Source: Aquimarina atlantica (GTDB taxonomy: Bacteria > Bacteroidota > Bacteroidia > Flavobacteriales > Flavobacteriaceae). Taken from it: 64,000 nt of DNA. The stretch is from the NCBI RefSeq assembly GCF_000626715.1, contig NZ_AQRA01000003.1:186001-250000 (forward strand). The letters run 5' to 3'. Both the position numbers and the translations under genes were made by a program. Positions within the stretch are counted from its first letter, which is position 1. The number at the start of each line of letters is the position of its first letter. Below are positions 48,896 through 57,134 of this stretch, in pieces. The notes below the pieces were generated by a model, which was given only the letters and a program-made list of their open reading frames with translations, searched no databases and was not told the origin of the DNA.

Positions 48896-50050
48896 ATGCG
48901 TTTTAATATCCAAATCTATAGCACTGTGAACGAACAAGATTATATTGAACGGTTAAAAAACGAAAATAAATTACTTCAGGATAAACTGGATAAAATTAAT
49001 AAAGGGAAACAGAAAAAAAGAAGATTTAGATGGTGGCTCTTAAAAAAATCCAGTACTCCAATTTTTGGCAATCGACTTAAGAGAAGTATTAGTGCTGCTA
49101 TAAATGAGTATAAAGAATATAAAACAGTTTCTGTAGATACGGTTTCTGATGTGTCTTCTAGTGTAATCTGGCGAGTGACAAGAATTGGATTATTTGCATT
49201 TTTATTTGCCGTAGTTCCTTCATTGGTATTGATTTTTCAGACAAAACTATTAATGAATCAAAATAAATTAATTACCAGTCAGAACAATCTTGTAGAAGCA
49301 GACCGAAGATCATCATTGGTATTTGTAATGGGTGATGTTCTTACCGATTTAAACGAGGAATTGAAATATAAAGGGTCTGGTAGTCGTAATATAAGTAAAA
49401 CATTAGAAGCTAGAATAGTTGGTCTGTGTATGGCGATGAAACCATATCGCTATATTGATGATGGAGTGCTAATTGATAAACCAATTAGTCCAGAACGAGG
49501 ACAACTGCTATTTACGCTTTTAAAAAGTGATTTGGGTCTGGAATCTTCACAAGATATTTTAAATTCGGCAGAATTTAGATATACAAATCTTAGAAAGGTT
49601 AACCTGGGAAGAGGTGTTAATCTTAAATATGCACGATTAGATTATTCTGATTTAACAGAAGCTCAGATGCCTGCCGCAAATATGGAAAGTTGCGACCTTA
49701 AAGAAGTGCGAATGAGCAAAATTAATTTATCTGATGGTAATTTGAAAAGAGCACGATTGCATAATGCTAATCTGCAACGGGCAGAATTGTTAAGTGTTGA
49801 TTTTACAAATGCTAATTTGTATGGAGTAGACCTTAGCGGAGCCGATCTCTCTGAAGCGATATTATGGGGAGCCAAATTAGAAAATGCAAATTTAACAGAT
49901 GCCATTTTGGATAATGTTATTGTAGATAGACAAGATTGGATAACATATGTTTCGGACACTTTAGACCTTAAGGGAGCTGGAGAGATCGAAAAAAAATATA
50001 GGATTAAAAAACAAGGAAAGAAACAGTTTGTTCTGGTTCCCAAAAAATAA
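48896..50050 (+). CDS. Membrane-anchored pentapeptide-repeat protein
   Basis: 384 residues. A charged, coiled-coil-like N-terminus (YIERLKNENKLLQDKLDKIN, about 16-35) is followed by a basic stretch, one strong membrane segment (about 96-116, GLFAFLFAVVPSLVLIF) and a second short helical region. From about 225 to 340 there are pentapeptide repeats of the A(D/N)LxX type (LRKVNL, LKYARL, LQRAEL, ANLYGV, ADLSEA, ANLTDA), which fold as a right-handed beta helix. The C-terminus is basic. The role is unknown; such proteins are usually scaffolds. Its stop lies 2 bp from the end of the convergent gene at 50053. Confidence 0.8.
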   Translation: MRFNIQIYSTVNEQDYIERLKNENKLLQDKLDKINKGKQKKRRFRWWLLKKSSTPIFGNRLKRSISAAINEYKEYKTVSVDTVSDVSSSVIWRVTRIGLFAFLFAVVPSLVLIFQTKLLMNQNKLITSQNNLVEADRRSSLVFVMGDVLTDLNEELKYKGSGSRNISKTLEARIVGLCMAMKPYRYIDDGVLIDKPISPERGQLLFTLLKSDLGLESSQDILNSAEFRYTNLRKVNLGRGVNLKYARLDYSDLTEAQMPAANMESCDLKEVRMSKINLSDGNLKRARLHNANLQRAELLSVDFTNANLYGVDLSGADLSEAILWGAKLENANLTDAILDNVIVDRQDWITYVSDTLDLKGAGEIEKKYRIKKQGKKQFVLVPKK

Positions 50051-50052
50051 TA

Positions 50053-50490
50053 CTATTTATCGCGTATAAAAATTAGGCCGTGTACTTTTTTAACGAGCCA
50101 GTTTCCTGCCGGAAAATATAATGCAAAGAATAAAGCCATCCCTAAACTGAAGTTTTGAGGGTTAAATATCTTGTCCAGTATATTATCGGGATATGCATAG
50201 GATGATTGAAGCCAGTATCCTAAAAATTCTAATATTCCCATTGCAACCAATCCATATGCATATTGTTCAAAAAAAGAATATTGTTTTAAGATAATCGAAA
50301 TAGGCACCATATATAAAATGTAACATGTGATTACTTGCCACCAGTATGTAAATCTGGCAATTTCTACTTCTGCTCCAAAACGATTCATCCCCAATCCCCA
50401 TAAGAAATAAATAACAATATACGTTAGGATTAAAGTTTTTGGTGCCTCTTTTAGAGTATTTACATGTTTAGATAATATTTTTTTCATCAT
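50053..50490 (-). CDS. Small integral membrane protein, function unknown
   Basis: About 146 residues from the ATG at 50490 (an adjacent ATG at 50487 is equally possible; the TTG at 50508 is less likely). Four hydrophobic segments can be seen (TLILTYIVIYFLWGL; YWWQVITCYILYMVPISII; YGLVAMGILEFLGYWL; LGMALFFALYFPAGNWL). The start overlaps the end of the methyltransferase gene by about 20 bp, so the two are translated as a pair. I do not recognise a named family with certainty. Confidence 0.72.
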   Translation of the reverse strand: MMKKILSKHVNTLKEAPKTLILTYIVIYFLWGLGMNRFGAEVEIARFTYWWQVITCYILYMVPISIILKQYSFFEQYAYGLVAMGILEFLGYWLQSSYAYPDNILDKIFNPQNFSLGMALFFALYFPAGNWLVKKVHGLIFIRDK

Positions 50491-51193
50491 GAAGATATAT
50501 TTGAGCAATCATACGAAAAAACGGCTTTTTGGTAATACGATGTTTTTCTATTGCACTCTTGCGAATAATTGTTTCTAATTCTTTATTGGTAAAAGCCCGT
50601 TGTATAGCAATCAATCCATCCTTTCTTGCCATATCCGAAACCGGAAGCATAAAACGTACTGTTTTAAATATATGATAAGCCATTTTACTTCTGTATAACT
50701 CACTAAAAATAATATGTTTTACGGTATTAGATTGTAACTTTTTTAAAAAATCGATTAGGCTTTCGTTATTAAAATGATACATAAAATGGCTGCTGATCAA
50801 TACATCACAATCTGGTAAAGCAAAATTTTTATCTAAAACATTAGCGGTATGAAAGCGAATATGAGTAGGGTCGGGGTTATTTTGCTGTGCATAAAAAATA
50901 CTTTTAGGATTGCCGTCAATCCCCGTAAAAGTAGCTTTTATTTTATGCTTCTTTAGTGTTTTTGAGATATGCATAATACAATCTCCTCCGCCACAACCAA
51001 TATCAACAATATGAATTCTCTCTACTCCTGGTTGCGTTTTGCAATATTGTAGTATCGCTTTACTTAATTGTTTGTGATTGCCAAAATAAGTATTTATAAA
51101 TTTTAAGCTATCTAATGTAGCATTAAGTATTCCTCCTGACAGGGATAAATTGTCTAGTTGCTCAGGTTTATGTAGTCGAACTCTAAGGTTCAC
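50468..51193 (-). CDS. Class I SAM-dependent methyltransferase
   Basis: 241 residues from a GTG start. The SAM-binding motif VDIGCGGGD lies at 63-71, with a second acidic strand end (FTGIDGNPKS) and the motif II region LPDCDVLISSHFMYHF. Related proteins in Bacteroidota often sit beside pigment or polyketide genes, but here the only partner is the small membrane protein whose start overlaps its end. The substrate is unknown. Confidence 0.8.
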   Translation of the reverse strand: MNLRVRLHKPEQLDNLSLSGGILNATLDSLKFINTYFGNHKQLSKAILQYCKTQPGVERIHIVDIGCGGGDCIMHISKTLKKHKIKATFTGIDGNPKSIFYAQQNNPDPTHIRFHTANVLDKNFALPDCDVLISSHFMYHFNNESLIDFLKKLQSNTVKHIIFSELYRSKMAYHIFKTVRFMLPVSDMARKDGLIAIQRAFTNKELETIIRKSAIEKHRITKKPFFRMIAQIYLHDEKNII

Positions 51194-51271
51194 AATATTA
51201 TATTAATTAATGATATGGGCGTTTTTAGTCTTTAGAATAATAATAACTTTACAAAAAAAGACGAAAATACG

Positions 51272-51847
51272 ATGTTTAAAACCGATATCAATGAAATAAT
51301 TAGAAGGAGACGATCTGTTTTTCCGGCACAATACAATGAAAAAAATGTGTCTAAAGAATTGATTAATATGTTGTTAGAAAATGCAAATTGGGCTCCGACA
51401 CATAAACTTACACAACCCTGGCGTTTTAAAGTGGTAGAAGGAGAAGCCAAAGATCGATTGGGGGCTTTTTTATCAGATACATATACCGATATCACTTCTG
51501 ATGAAGATTTTTCTGCATTTAAGTATAATAAAATAATCAATAATTGTAAATCTGCTAGCGCGATAATAGCGATTTGTATGCAACGTGATCCAAAGGAACG
51601 TGTACCTGAGTGGGAAGAAGTTGCCTCGACTGCAATGGCAGTACAGAATATGTGGCTGACCTGCACAGCAAACGATATTGGTTGTTATTGGAGCAGTCCC
51701 AAGTTAATCAACTATATGGGTGATTTTTTTGATTTTGAAGAAGGAGAGCGTTGTCTGGGATTCTTTTATCTAGGGTATTATGATGAAGACGAGAAAAATA
51801 CTTCAAAACGAGAACCGATAGCGAGTAAAGTACAATGGATAGAATAA
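51272..51847 (+). CDS. Nitroreductase-family FMN oxidoreductase
   Basis: 191 residues with the family N-terminus (IIRRRRSVFPAQY, an FMN-phosphate-binding Arg cluster), NWAPTHKLTQPWRF, and a central AVQNMWLTCTANDIGCYW segment. The size fits the short YdjA-like subgroup of homodimeric flavin reductases using NAD(P)H. The physiological substrate is not known. A near-match -7 element (TAACTTTA, 51244-51251) precedes it, and a strong terminator follows. Confidence 0.85.
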   Translation: MFKTDINEIIRRRRSVFPAQYNEKNVSKELINMLLENANWAPTHKLTQPWRFKVVEGEAKDRLGAFLSDTYTDITSDEDFSAFKYNKIINNCKSASAIIAICMQRDPKERVPEWEEVASTAMAVQNMWLTCTANDIGCYWSSPKLINYMGDFFDFEEGERCLGFFYLGYYDEDEKNTSKREPIASKVQWIE

Positions 51848-51876
51848 AAAAACCATCCACATTGTGGATGGTTTTT
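51848..51876. terminator. Bidirectional intrinsic terminator
   Basis: CCATCCAC (51853-51860), loop ATT, GTGGATGG (51864-51871), flanked by A5 on the left and T5 on the right, so it works on both strands. It separates the convergent nitroreductase and lipoprotein genes. Confidence 0.85.
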
Positions 51877-51910
51877 ATAAGTCATACGACGTATTGTATT
51901 TTAAATACGA

Positions 51911-52351
51911 CTACTGCTGAGTCATTGCTTTAGCATACTCTTGCATTTTTGCAGCACTAGCAGTCATATAGTCAGTCCACTTTTTAGCATCATCACCAGA
52001 TAATTTCCCAGCAATTTCTTGAGCTGCTGTACCAAGTGCTTGACCTTGTTGACCAAGTTCAGCAAAAGCAGTCATATCTTTACTTTCAGCAGCTTTTTTG
52101 TATGCAGCCATATACTCTTCATACTTATTTACATAATCTTGCACCTCAGCGTTATCAAAAGAAGGAACACCGTCAACGGCTTCTTCTACTTTTTCTGCAA
52201 CTTCTTCGGCAGCTTCTTCTACTTTTTCTGCAACTTCTTCAACAGCTTCTCCTGCTGTATCTGCTGCTTCTTCAGCTTTATTAGCAGCATCTTTACAAGA
52301 GATCACTGTTAAAAATACTAGAGCTAAAGCTCCTAAAAAAAATTTTTTCAT
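51911..52351 (-). CDS. Small repeat-rich lipoprotein
   Basis: 146 residues. A lipoprotein signal peptide ends at VISC (Cys19). Residues 22-62 are an Ala/Glu/Val/Lys repeat (AEEAA, EEVAEKVEEAAEEVAEKV) that should form an amphipathic helix like a LEA or apolipoprotein segment; the DNA is correspondingly repetitive near 52175-52265. The C-terminal 80 residues are helical and polar (FDNAEVQDYVNKYEEYMAAY). It is monocistronic between terminators. The function is unknown; a periplasmic or outer-membrane stress or scaffold role is a guess. Confidence 0.78.
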   Translation of the reverse strand: MKKFFLGALALVFLTVISCKDAANKAEEAADTAGEAVEEVAEKVEEAAEEVAEKVEEAVDGVPSFDNAEVQDYVNKYEEYMAAYKKAAESKDMTAFAELGQQGQALGTAAQEIAGKLSGDDAKKWTDYMTASAAKMQEYAKAMTQQ

Positions 52352-52388
52352 AATAAATAGATATAGTTAATTTTGGTTACTTAAACGT

Positions 52389-52396
52389 CAAATCTA
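52389..52396 (-). promoter_or_regulatory. Candidate promoter -7 element of the repeat-rich lipoprotein gene
   Basis: Minus-strand TAGATTTG, an exact TAnnTTTG, 38 bp upstream of the start codon. No clear -33 TTG. Confidence 0.45.
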
Positions 52397-52540
52397 ATAC
52401 TTTATTTTATCTATTCGAAATTTAAGGTGGGTAAAAAATACACACTAGTTTTTATTATTCGAGTATAATATAGGTCTAAATCCCTAATACACTTGTATAT
52501 TAAGGGTTTACATAGATAAAGATTTCTTAACAATATAATA

Positions 52541-53317
52541 TTATAAGCTACTGTTTTTCTCGGTTAGATACTTCCAATAACGTTTTGGAAGGTGTTGTCT
52601 ATGTAATTTGTTGTTTTTACGGGATTTTATGTTCACATTATTGTAATAGGTTCCCCATAGTTTTTGAAATTCAGTTTCATTTTGAGCGAGTAGCTCATCT
52701 GAAATACGAGTCTTTTTTCGAGAAAAACCTTCAATAGTAACTGTTTCTACTATATGTAGATCATAGTAGATACCATAATTTCTTTTAATATCATAGATGA
52801 CCCATTGCTGATCGGCATAGCGATCCTTAAAATGATGAATGATTAGGGGCAAAACATTAAAATCTGGTTCTACCGTAGCAGTATATATATTGTCTTTTGT
52901 TAATTGAAAGCGTACAAACGCTTCCATTCTGTGTTTTTCCCGACCTACCATTCTGGCAACCTGGCTAATTTTTAGAATATCTTTATTACCGAAATCAATA
53001 TTTCTATTGTCTTTTTTGGTAAAAGTGTTTTGCATATAGCTCAATAATGTATTTTCTACACCTTTGATTTCACTCAAGAATACTTTAAAGAAATCCTGTT
53101 GTTCATTTCGGGTTGTTTTAGATGTAAATCCTTTCCATACTCTGGATGCTTTATGTTTCTCGGTAATAACTTCTTCTGTTATTGTAAATAATTGAGTATT
53201 GGTATCTGATTCTTTTCTAATAATGGCATCAGGTATTTTTTGATCATATATCATAAAAACACAACTTAAAAACCCTTCAAAACTCCCATCATATAGTAAT
53301 ATCGTTTGCGGATTCAT
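52541..53317 (-). CDS. TIGR03915-family partner of the radical-SAM DNA-repair protein
   Basis: 258 residues, opening with LLYDGSFEGFLSCVF, the hallmark of the DUF4130/TIGR03915 family ('putative DNA metabolism protein', family name from memory). Members are almost always next to the TIGR03916 radical-SAM protein, as here (11-bp gap). The KISQVARMVGREKHRMEAFVRF segment is also typical; the C-terminus is basic (KSRKNNKLHRQHLPKRYWKY), consistent with nucleic-acid binding. The biochemical activity is not established. Some relatives are fused to or adjacent to uracil-DNA glycosylase, which is absent here. Confidence 0.85.
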   Translation of the reverse strand: MNPQTILLYDGSFEGFLSCVFMIYDQKIPDAIIRKESDTNTQLFTITEEVITEKHKASRVWKGFTSKTTRNEQQDFFKVFLSEIKGVENTLLSYMQNTFTKKDNRNIDFGNKDILKISQVARMVGREKHRMEAFVRFQLTKDNIYTATVEPDFNVLPLIIHHFKDRYADQQWVIYDIKRNYGIYYDLHIVETVTIEGFSRKKTRISDELLAQNETEFQKLWGTYYNNVNIKSRKNNKLHRQHLPKRYWKYLTEKNSSL

Positions 53318-53328
53318 AAGTATTGATA

Positions 53329-54591
53329 TTAAGAGAAAAGACTTAATTGTTGATTAAAGTATTTTTTATACTTGCTATTAGAACTTTTTAGGATTTTGGT
53401 TTTTAAGGTATAAGGATCATGATCTTTCTTATAAAAATCCTTAGAATTGCAAGTGATAAAATATTGGGCTCTGTTTAGAGCTATACCAATGGCTTTAAGG
53501 TGGGACCAATCCAGGTTTCTAAATTTCCTGGCCTGTAGTATTTTAAATACAGATTGCATACCGATACCAGGAACCCTGGCTAATATCCTTTTGTCTGCTT
53601 TGTTAACATCAATAGGAAAGAGATGCAGATTACGTAATGCCCAACTTAACTTCGGATCAATATCCAAGTCCAGATTTTTATGGGTGTCGTTCAATATTTC
53701 GTTAACAGAAAACCCATAAAAGCGCAATAACCAATCGGTTTGATACAGACGATTTTCTCTAAGAACAGGAACCTCGGTTCCTAATGAGGGTAATCTAGAG
53801 TCTGTCATAACAGGGATATATCCAGAGTAATATACTCTACGCATGTTAAACTTTTTGTAGTAATAGGTGGCAGAATACATGATATCTCGATCACTCTCAC
53901 CAGTTGCTCCTATAATCATTTGTGTACTTTGCCCTGCTGGAGCATATCGGGGAGTACTTTTTATAATTTTACGTTCTGCTTTGTATTGAATAATTTCATT
54001 TTTAACCTTTTGCATAGGTTTTATAAAATCTTCATGTTTTTTATCAGGTGCCAAAAGTTTTAAACCCGATTTGGTGGGGATTTCAATATTTACACTTAAT
54101 CGATCGGCATATAACCCTGCCTCTCGCATTAATTCATCACTGGCACCGGGAATGGATTTGAGGTGGATATAACCATTAAAATTCTCTTCTAACCTGAGCT
54201 TTTTTGCCACAGCAACTAATCGTTCCATGGTAAAATCAGAGTTTTTAAATATCCCAGAACTTAAGAATAAGCCTTCGATATAATTTCTTCTATAAAAATT
54301 AATGGTTAGATCAACGACTTCCTGAATTTTGAATGCAGCTCTTTTAATATCATTACTTTTTCGGGTAATGCAATAGGCACAATCATATATACAATGGTTG
54401 GTAAGTAAAATTTTTAATAAAGAAACACAGCGCCCATCTTCTGTGTAGCTATGACAAATCCCAAAACCTGTATTATTTCCTAATCCTTTTTTGGTATTGG
54501 CTCTTTTGCCACCACTACTGGCGCATGAAACGTCATATTTTGCGGCATCTGCCAAAATAGAGAGTTTTTGACGTATTCGCTCAAACGACAT
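53329..54591 (-). CDS. Radical-SAM putative DNA modification/repair protein (TIGR03916 family)
   Basis: 420 residues. The cluster-binding motif is C67-x3-C71-x2-C74 (HCIYDCAYC), followed by ITRKSNDIKRAAF. The C-terminal part has a helix-hairpin-helix (about 340-375, RVPGIGMQSVFKILQARKF) as found in DNA-repair proteins. The family is annotated as putative DNA modification/repair radical SAM; its reaction is not known to me. It overlaps the DUF559 gene by 11 bp and is followed by its TIGR03915 partner, forming a three-gene operon behind an operator-bearing promoter. Confidence 0.9.
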   Translation of the reverse strand: MSFERIRQKLSILADAAKYDVSCASSGGKRANTKKGLGNNTGFGICHSYTEDGRCVSLLKILLTNHCIYDCAYCITRKSNDIKRAAFKIQEVVDLTINFYRRNYIEGLFLSSGIFKNSDFTMERLVAVAKKLRLEENFNGYIHLKSIPGASDELMREAGLYADRLSVNIEIPTKSGLKLLAPDKKHEDFIKPMQKVKNEIIQYKAERKIIKSTPRYAPAGQSTQMIIGATGESDRDIMYSATYYYKKFNMRRVYYSGYIPVMTDSRLPSLGTEVPVLRENRLYQTDWLLRFYGFSVNEILNDTHKNLDLDIDPKLSWALRNLHLFPIDVNKADKRILARVPGIGMQSVFKILQARKFRNLDWSHLKAIGIALNRAQYFITCNSKDFYKKDHDPYTLKTKILKSSNSKYKKYFNQQLSLFS

Positions 54592-54964
54592 AGACGCATT
54601 CTTTAGCCATTTTTATTTGATTTTTTATGGTTCTTATAATTTCTTCGATATCGGTTAATATCTGATAATCGGTAAATCTAAGAACGGTGATTCCTAAGGA
54701 AGAAATAAATAACTTTTTTGGCGCATCCAGGTTATAAATATCCGAGAACTCATGTGCATAACTATCAATTTCTATAGCAATTTTTGATGTACTACAATAA
54801 AAATCAAAATTGTAATTTTTTACAGCCTTATTTCTAAGAAAATGAAACCCTTTTTCAGTGAGTTTTTGATGAAGCTGGTCGATAGATGTAATAGAACTAT
54901 CCAGTGAATGTCTAATAATTTTCTCTGATACTTTTTGGTATAAAGGAATGGTTTGTGAAGACAT
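54581..54964 (-). CDS. DUF559 (Vsr-like nuclease fold) protein
   Basis: About 127 residues from the ATG at 54964. A TTG at 54994 in the same frame lies inside the -7 element and next to the operator, so it is unlikely to be the start. The region NYNFDFYCSTSKIAIEID...GITVLRF matches DUF559, a restriction-endonuclease-like fold related to very-short-patch repair nucleases; Asp and Glu of the FDFY and AIEID strands are the likely metal ligands. It is the first gene of the divergent repair operon. The target of the nuclease is unknown. Confidence 0.78.
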   Translation of the reverse strand: MSSQTIPLYQKVSEKIIRHSLDSSITSIDQLHQKLTEKGFHFLRNKAVKNYNFDFYCSTSKIAIEIDSYAHEFSDIYNLDAPKKLFISSLGITVLRFTDYQILTDIEEIIRTIKNQIKMAKECVYVV

Positions 54965-54991
54965 GGTTGATGTATTTAGTTGTAATTTTTC

Positions 54992-55013
54992 CAAATTTAT
55001 GGAATTTTTCCAT
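54992..55013 (-). promoter_or_regulatory. Promoter and operator of the repair operon
   Basis: The minus strand reads TAAATTTG at 54999-54992, an exact TAnnTTTG. Overlapping its upstream edge is the palindrome ATGGAA-TTT-TTCCAT (54999-55013). The layout predicts a transcript start just ahead of the ATG at 54964. The palindrome shares TGGAA-N3-TTCCA with the one at 55041. Confidence 0.65.
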
Positions 55014-55040
55014 GAATATTAAAATAAAATTATGTTAAAA

Positions 55041-55069
55041 TTGGAAATATTCCAAAATCTTGTATCTTT
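55041..55069 (+). promoter_or_regulatory. Operator and promoter of the XRE-S24 repressor gene
   Basis: Perfect 6-3-6 palindrome TTGGAA-ATA-TTCCAA at 55041-55055. Its first bases supply the -33 TTG; 18 bp later is TATCTTTG (55062-55069), an exact TAnnTTTG. The operator thus covers the -33 region of the repressor's own promoter, predicting autorepression. Confidence 0.7.
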
Positions 55070-55133
55070 GTTATTAATTATCCCAGGTCATAGCACCATT
55101 TTTATATGATAATACTATTAAAATTTCGATTTT

Positions 55134-55901
55134 ATGGATAATTCAACCAACCAAACCATAAAGCGTTTTAAACAAATTCGCGAGGAAAACCATTATACCC
55201 AATCTGATTTTGCCAAGGTCTTACAGATTAAAAATTCTACAGCAGATATAGAAAGGGGTAAGACCAAAATTTCAGGAAAAGTTGTAGCCAGATTATTGCA
55301 GGAGTTTAATATTAATCCCTTGTGGTTGTTTGGAGAGAGTTCTCAAAAAAAAATACAATTACACCTGGGAGATGTATCTCCAAAAGTAGTAACTATAGAT
55401 TCTCAGAATAATGAAAATATAGTTTTGGTAAATGTAAAAGCTGCCGCAGGATATCCACATAATGTTCAGGATTTAGACTGGTATCAGCAATTACCTGCTT
55501 TTGATATTCCTTTACCCGAATATCGAAATGCTACATACCGGGGTTTCCAGGTAGAAGGGGATAGTATGTTGCCATTACTGGAGCCCAAAGAATGGGTCAT
55601 TGGTAAAGCCGTAAATAATCTTTCTGAAGTGAGTAATAATACCATTTGTGTAATTGTTTTGGAAGATAGTGTAGTGGTGAAGAAAATTAGAAAAAATGAA
55701 GATGCTTCTATAATAACATTAATCTCTTTAAATTCTGAATACTTACCCTATACGATTCAAACGCATCAAATAGTAGAGCTTTGGGAAATAAATAGCAAGT
55801 TAAGTTTTAATATTGATGCTAATTCTGATGCCGCCAGTATGAAACAGCTACAAGAAGCGATGCAGGCATTAACCTCTGAGGTGAGAAGTTTGAAACACTA
55901 G
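55134..55901 (+). CDS. XRE-S24 repressor (LexA/CI-like, self-cleaving)
   Basis: 255 residues. An XRE helix-turn-helix (7-65; YTQSDFAKVLQIKNSTADIERG) is joined to an S24 peptidase domain: Ala105-Gly106 in KAAAGYP as the likely self-cleavage site, Ser144 in EGDSM, and Lys183 or Lys184 in VVVKKI as the general base, spaced as in LexA. This build is used by phage CI-type and LexA-like repressors that are inactivated by RecA-stimulated cleavage after DNA damage. It faces a repair operon, and matching palindromes cover both promoters, so it probably represses that operon and itself. No phage genes are nearby. Its stop codon shares CTAG with the stop of the convergent gene. Confidence 0.88.
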   Translation: MDNSTNQTIKRFKQIREENHYTQSDFAKVLQIKNSTADIERGKTKISGKVVARLLQEFNINPLWLFGESSQKKIQLHLGDVSPKVVTIDSQNNENIVLVNVKAAAGYPHNVQDLDWYQQLPAFDIPLPEYRNATYRGFQVEGDSMLPLLEPKEWVIGKAVNNLSEVSNNTICVIVLEDSVVVKKIRKNEDASIITLISLNSEYLPYTIQTHQIVELWEINSKLSFNIDANSDAASMKQLQEAMQALTSEVRSLKH

Positions 55902-56899
55902 TTTATGAACCCGGATTCTTGTGCATGTTTGATAGCTTCATCATAAGAATGTACAAGTAGAATAGGAGAGATGGTAAAGGAATCTATAATCTTTTTAATT
56001 CGCTTTTCTTTTCGACGATGTTTTACATTTCTTAGATAGATAGCCAAAATACGACTGGGATATTGCTCTGCTATTTTGGTATAAATATCAGCATCTTTTT
56101 CTCCACTATCTCCTATAAGAATAAATTTAAGATGCGGATACATCGTTAAAAGATTTGCTATTTCGGACTGCTTATGCGGAACTTTAGGTTTTGGTGTTTT
56201 ATCAAATGGAGTTCTGAAATCTCTCAGTAAAATTGGACCTTTTGGGAAATGATGTTTATTAAAAAATGCACTTAAATAGTCATATAAATTCCAGGGACTA
56301 TTACTCACATAAAAGAAAGGGTTAACAGGTAATCCTTTGGTGCCCAGATGTAATTTTTTACAAAATTTAACCGTGCCTTCTACTGCAGTTCTTTTATCAA
56401 AGTTTTTGAAAAGCGTGTTTGCAATAACTCTCCATTTAAATAATGAAGCGACACCTGTATGTATGATAGTGTCATCAATATCACTTATAATGGCAAATTC
56501 TGCTTGATCCGATGGAACGAGCATTTGGCTTTTAAATATGTTCTCATTGCTTATTTCTTTACGCGCACTTTCTTTTTTGTAGGATACGCTGTATGTAATC
56601 CATCCGTTTTCATCAATATACTTAGAAAGCATAGGAATATCCAGTTCCAGATCATAGTACCCTTCGAGATCTGTACGTGTTTCTATGACTTGTCCATTGG
56701 GTAATTTTAGTACTATCTCGATATTCCTGATTTCGTCACTTTCAAGCTGTCTGTAGATATTCCGTAAAGTCTTAAATATACTTTGATTTGTACTAAAATC
56801 AATATTTTCATCTTCAAGAGCTCTTCCTGTTGCACGAAAAATAGAATTTGTGCCATAACCAAGGTAAGTATTGATACGTAAAGCTTTTTTCTTAAACAT
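55898..56899 (-). CDS. App1-like phosphatidate phosphatase (DUF2183)
   Basis: 333 residues. A beta-rich N-terminal part (60-120, VLKLPNGQVIETRTDLEGYY) precedes the HAD-like App1 catalytic domain, with DIDDT at 140-144, FYVSNSPWNLYDYL, and ILIGDSGEKDADIY as the later HAD motif. Yeast App1 dephosphorylates phosphatidic acid; bacterial members are poorly studied. The acidic and Lys/Arg residues of the HAD site are present, so it should be active. The protein has no signal peptide. It is monocistronic and overlaps the repressor gene tail to tail by four bases. Confidence 0.85.
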   Translation of the reverse strand: MFKKKALRINTYLGYGTNSIFRATGRALEDENIDFSTNQSIFKTLRNIYRQLESDEIRNIEIVLKLPNGQVIETRTDLEGYYDLELDIPMLSKYIDENGWITYSVSYKKESARKEISNENIFKSQMLVPSDQAEFAIISDIDDTIIHTGVASLFKWRVIANTLFKNFDKRTAVEGTVKFCKKLHLGTKGLPVNPFFYVSNSPWNLYDYLSAFFNKHHFPKGPILLRDFRTPFDKTPKPKVPHKQSEIANLLTMYPHLKFILIGDSGEKDADIYTKIAEQYPSRILAIYLRNVKHRRKEKRIKKIIDSFTISPILLVHSYDEAIKHAQESGFIN

Positions 56900-57064
56900 G
56901 AAAAATATAAATTTTAATAATTTGTATAGGTTGCGTTTGATGCAATTTTATGTATTAGTCGTATGTATTTAATTTTTTTAAAAAATAAATTCATTTATAT
57001 TTCTTAGATAAAATTCTTAAACCCGAAAATCAAATGCACCTATCATATTTTTTTCACTGTAAGT

Positions 57065-57111
57065 TACATATATCATAAAAATAAACAACCTCGCCCAAAG
57101 AGCGAGGTTGT
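57065..57111 (-). terminator. Intrinsic terminator of hppA
   Basis: Perfect 10-bp inverted repeat ACAACCTCGC (57085-57094) and GCGAGGTTGT (57102-57111), followed on the minus strand by TTTATTTTTATG. It lies 24 bp beyond the hppA stop codon. Confidence 0.8.
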
Positions 57112-57134
57112 CTATACATTAATTTTTAGGATTC

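Noticed and set aside
52019..52312. Two plus-strand frames rich in Phe/Cys/Ser or Leu/Gln
   Set aside because: Antisense translations of the Ala/Glu repeats of the lipoprotein gene; low-complexity artefacts.
54965..54994. TTG start extending the DUF559 protein by ten residues
   Set aside because: It falls on the predicted -7 element and beside the operator; the ATG at 54964 gives a proper leader.
55134..55901. Prophage CI repressor marking an integrated phage
   Set aside because: No phage structural, lysis, integrase or Cro-like gene is nearby; the divergent genes are repair functions.
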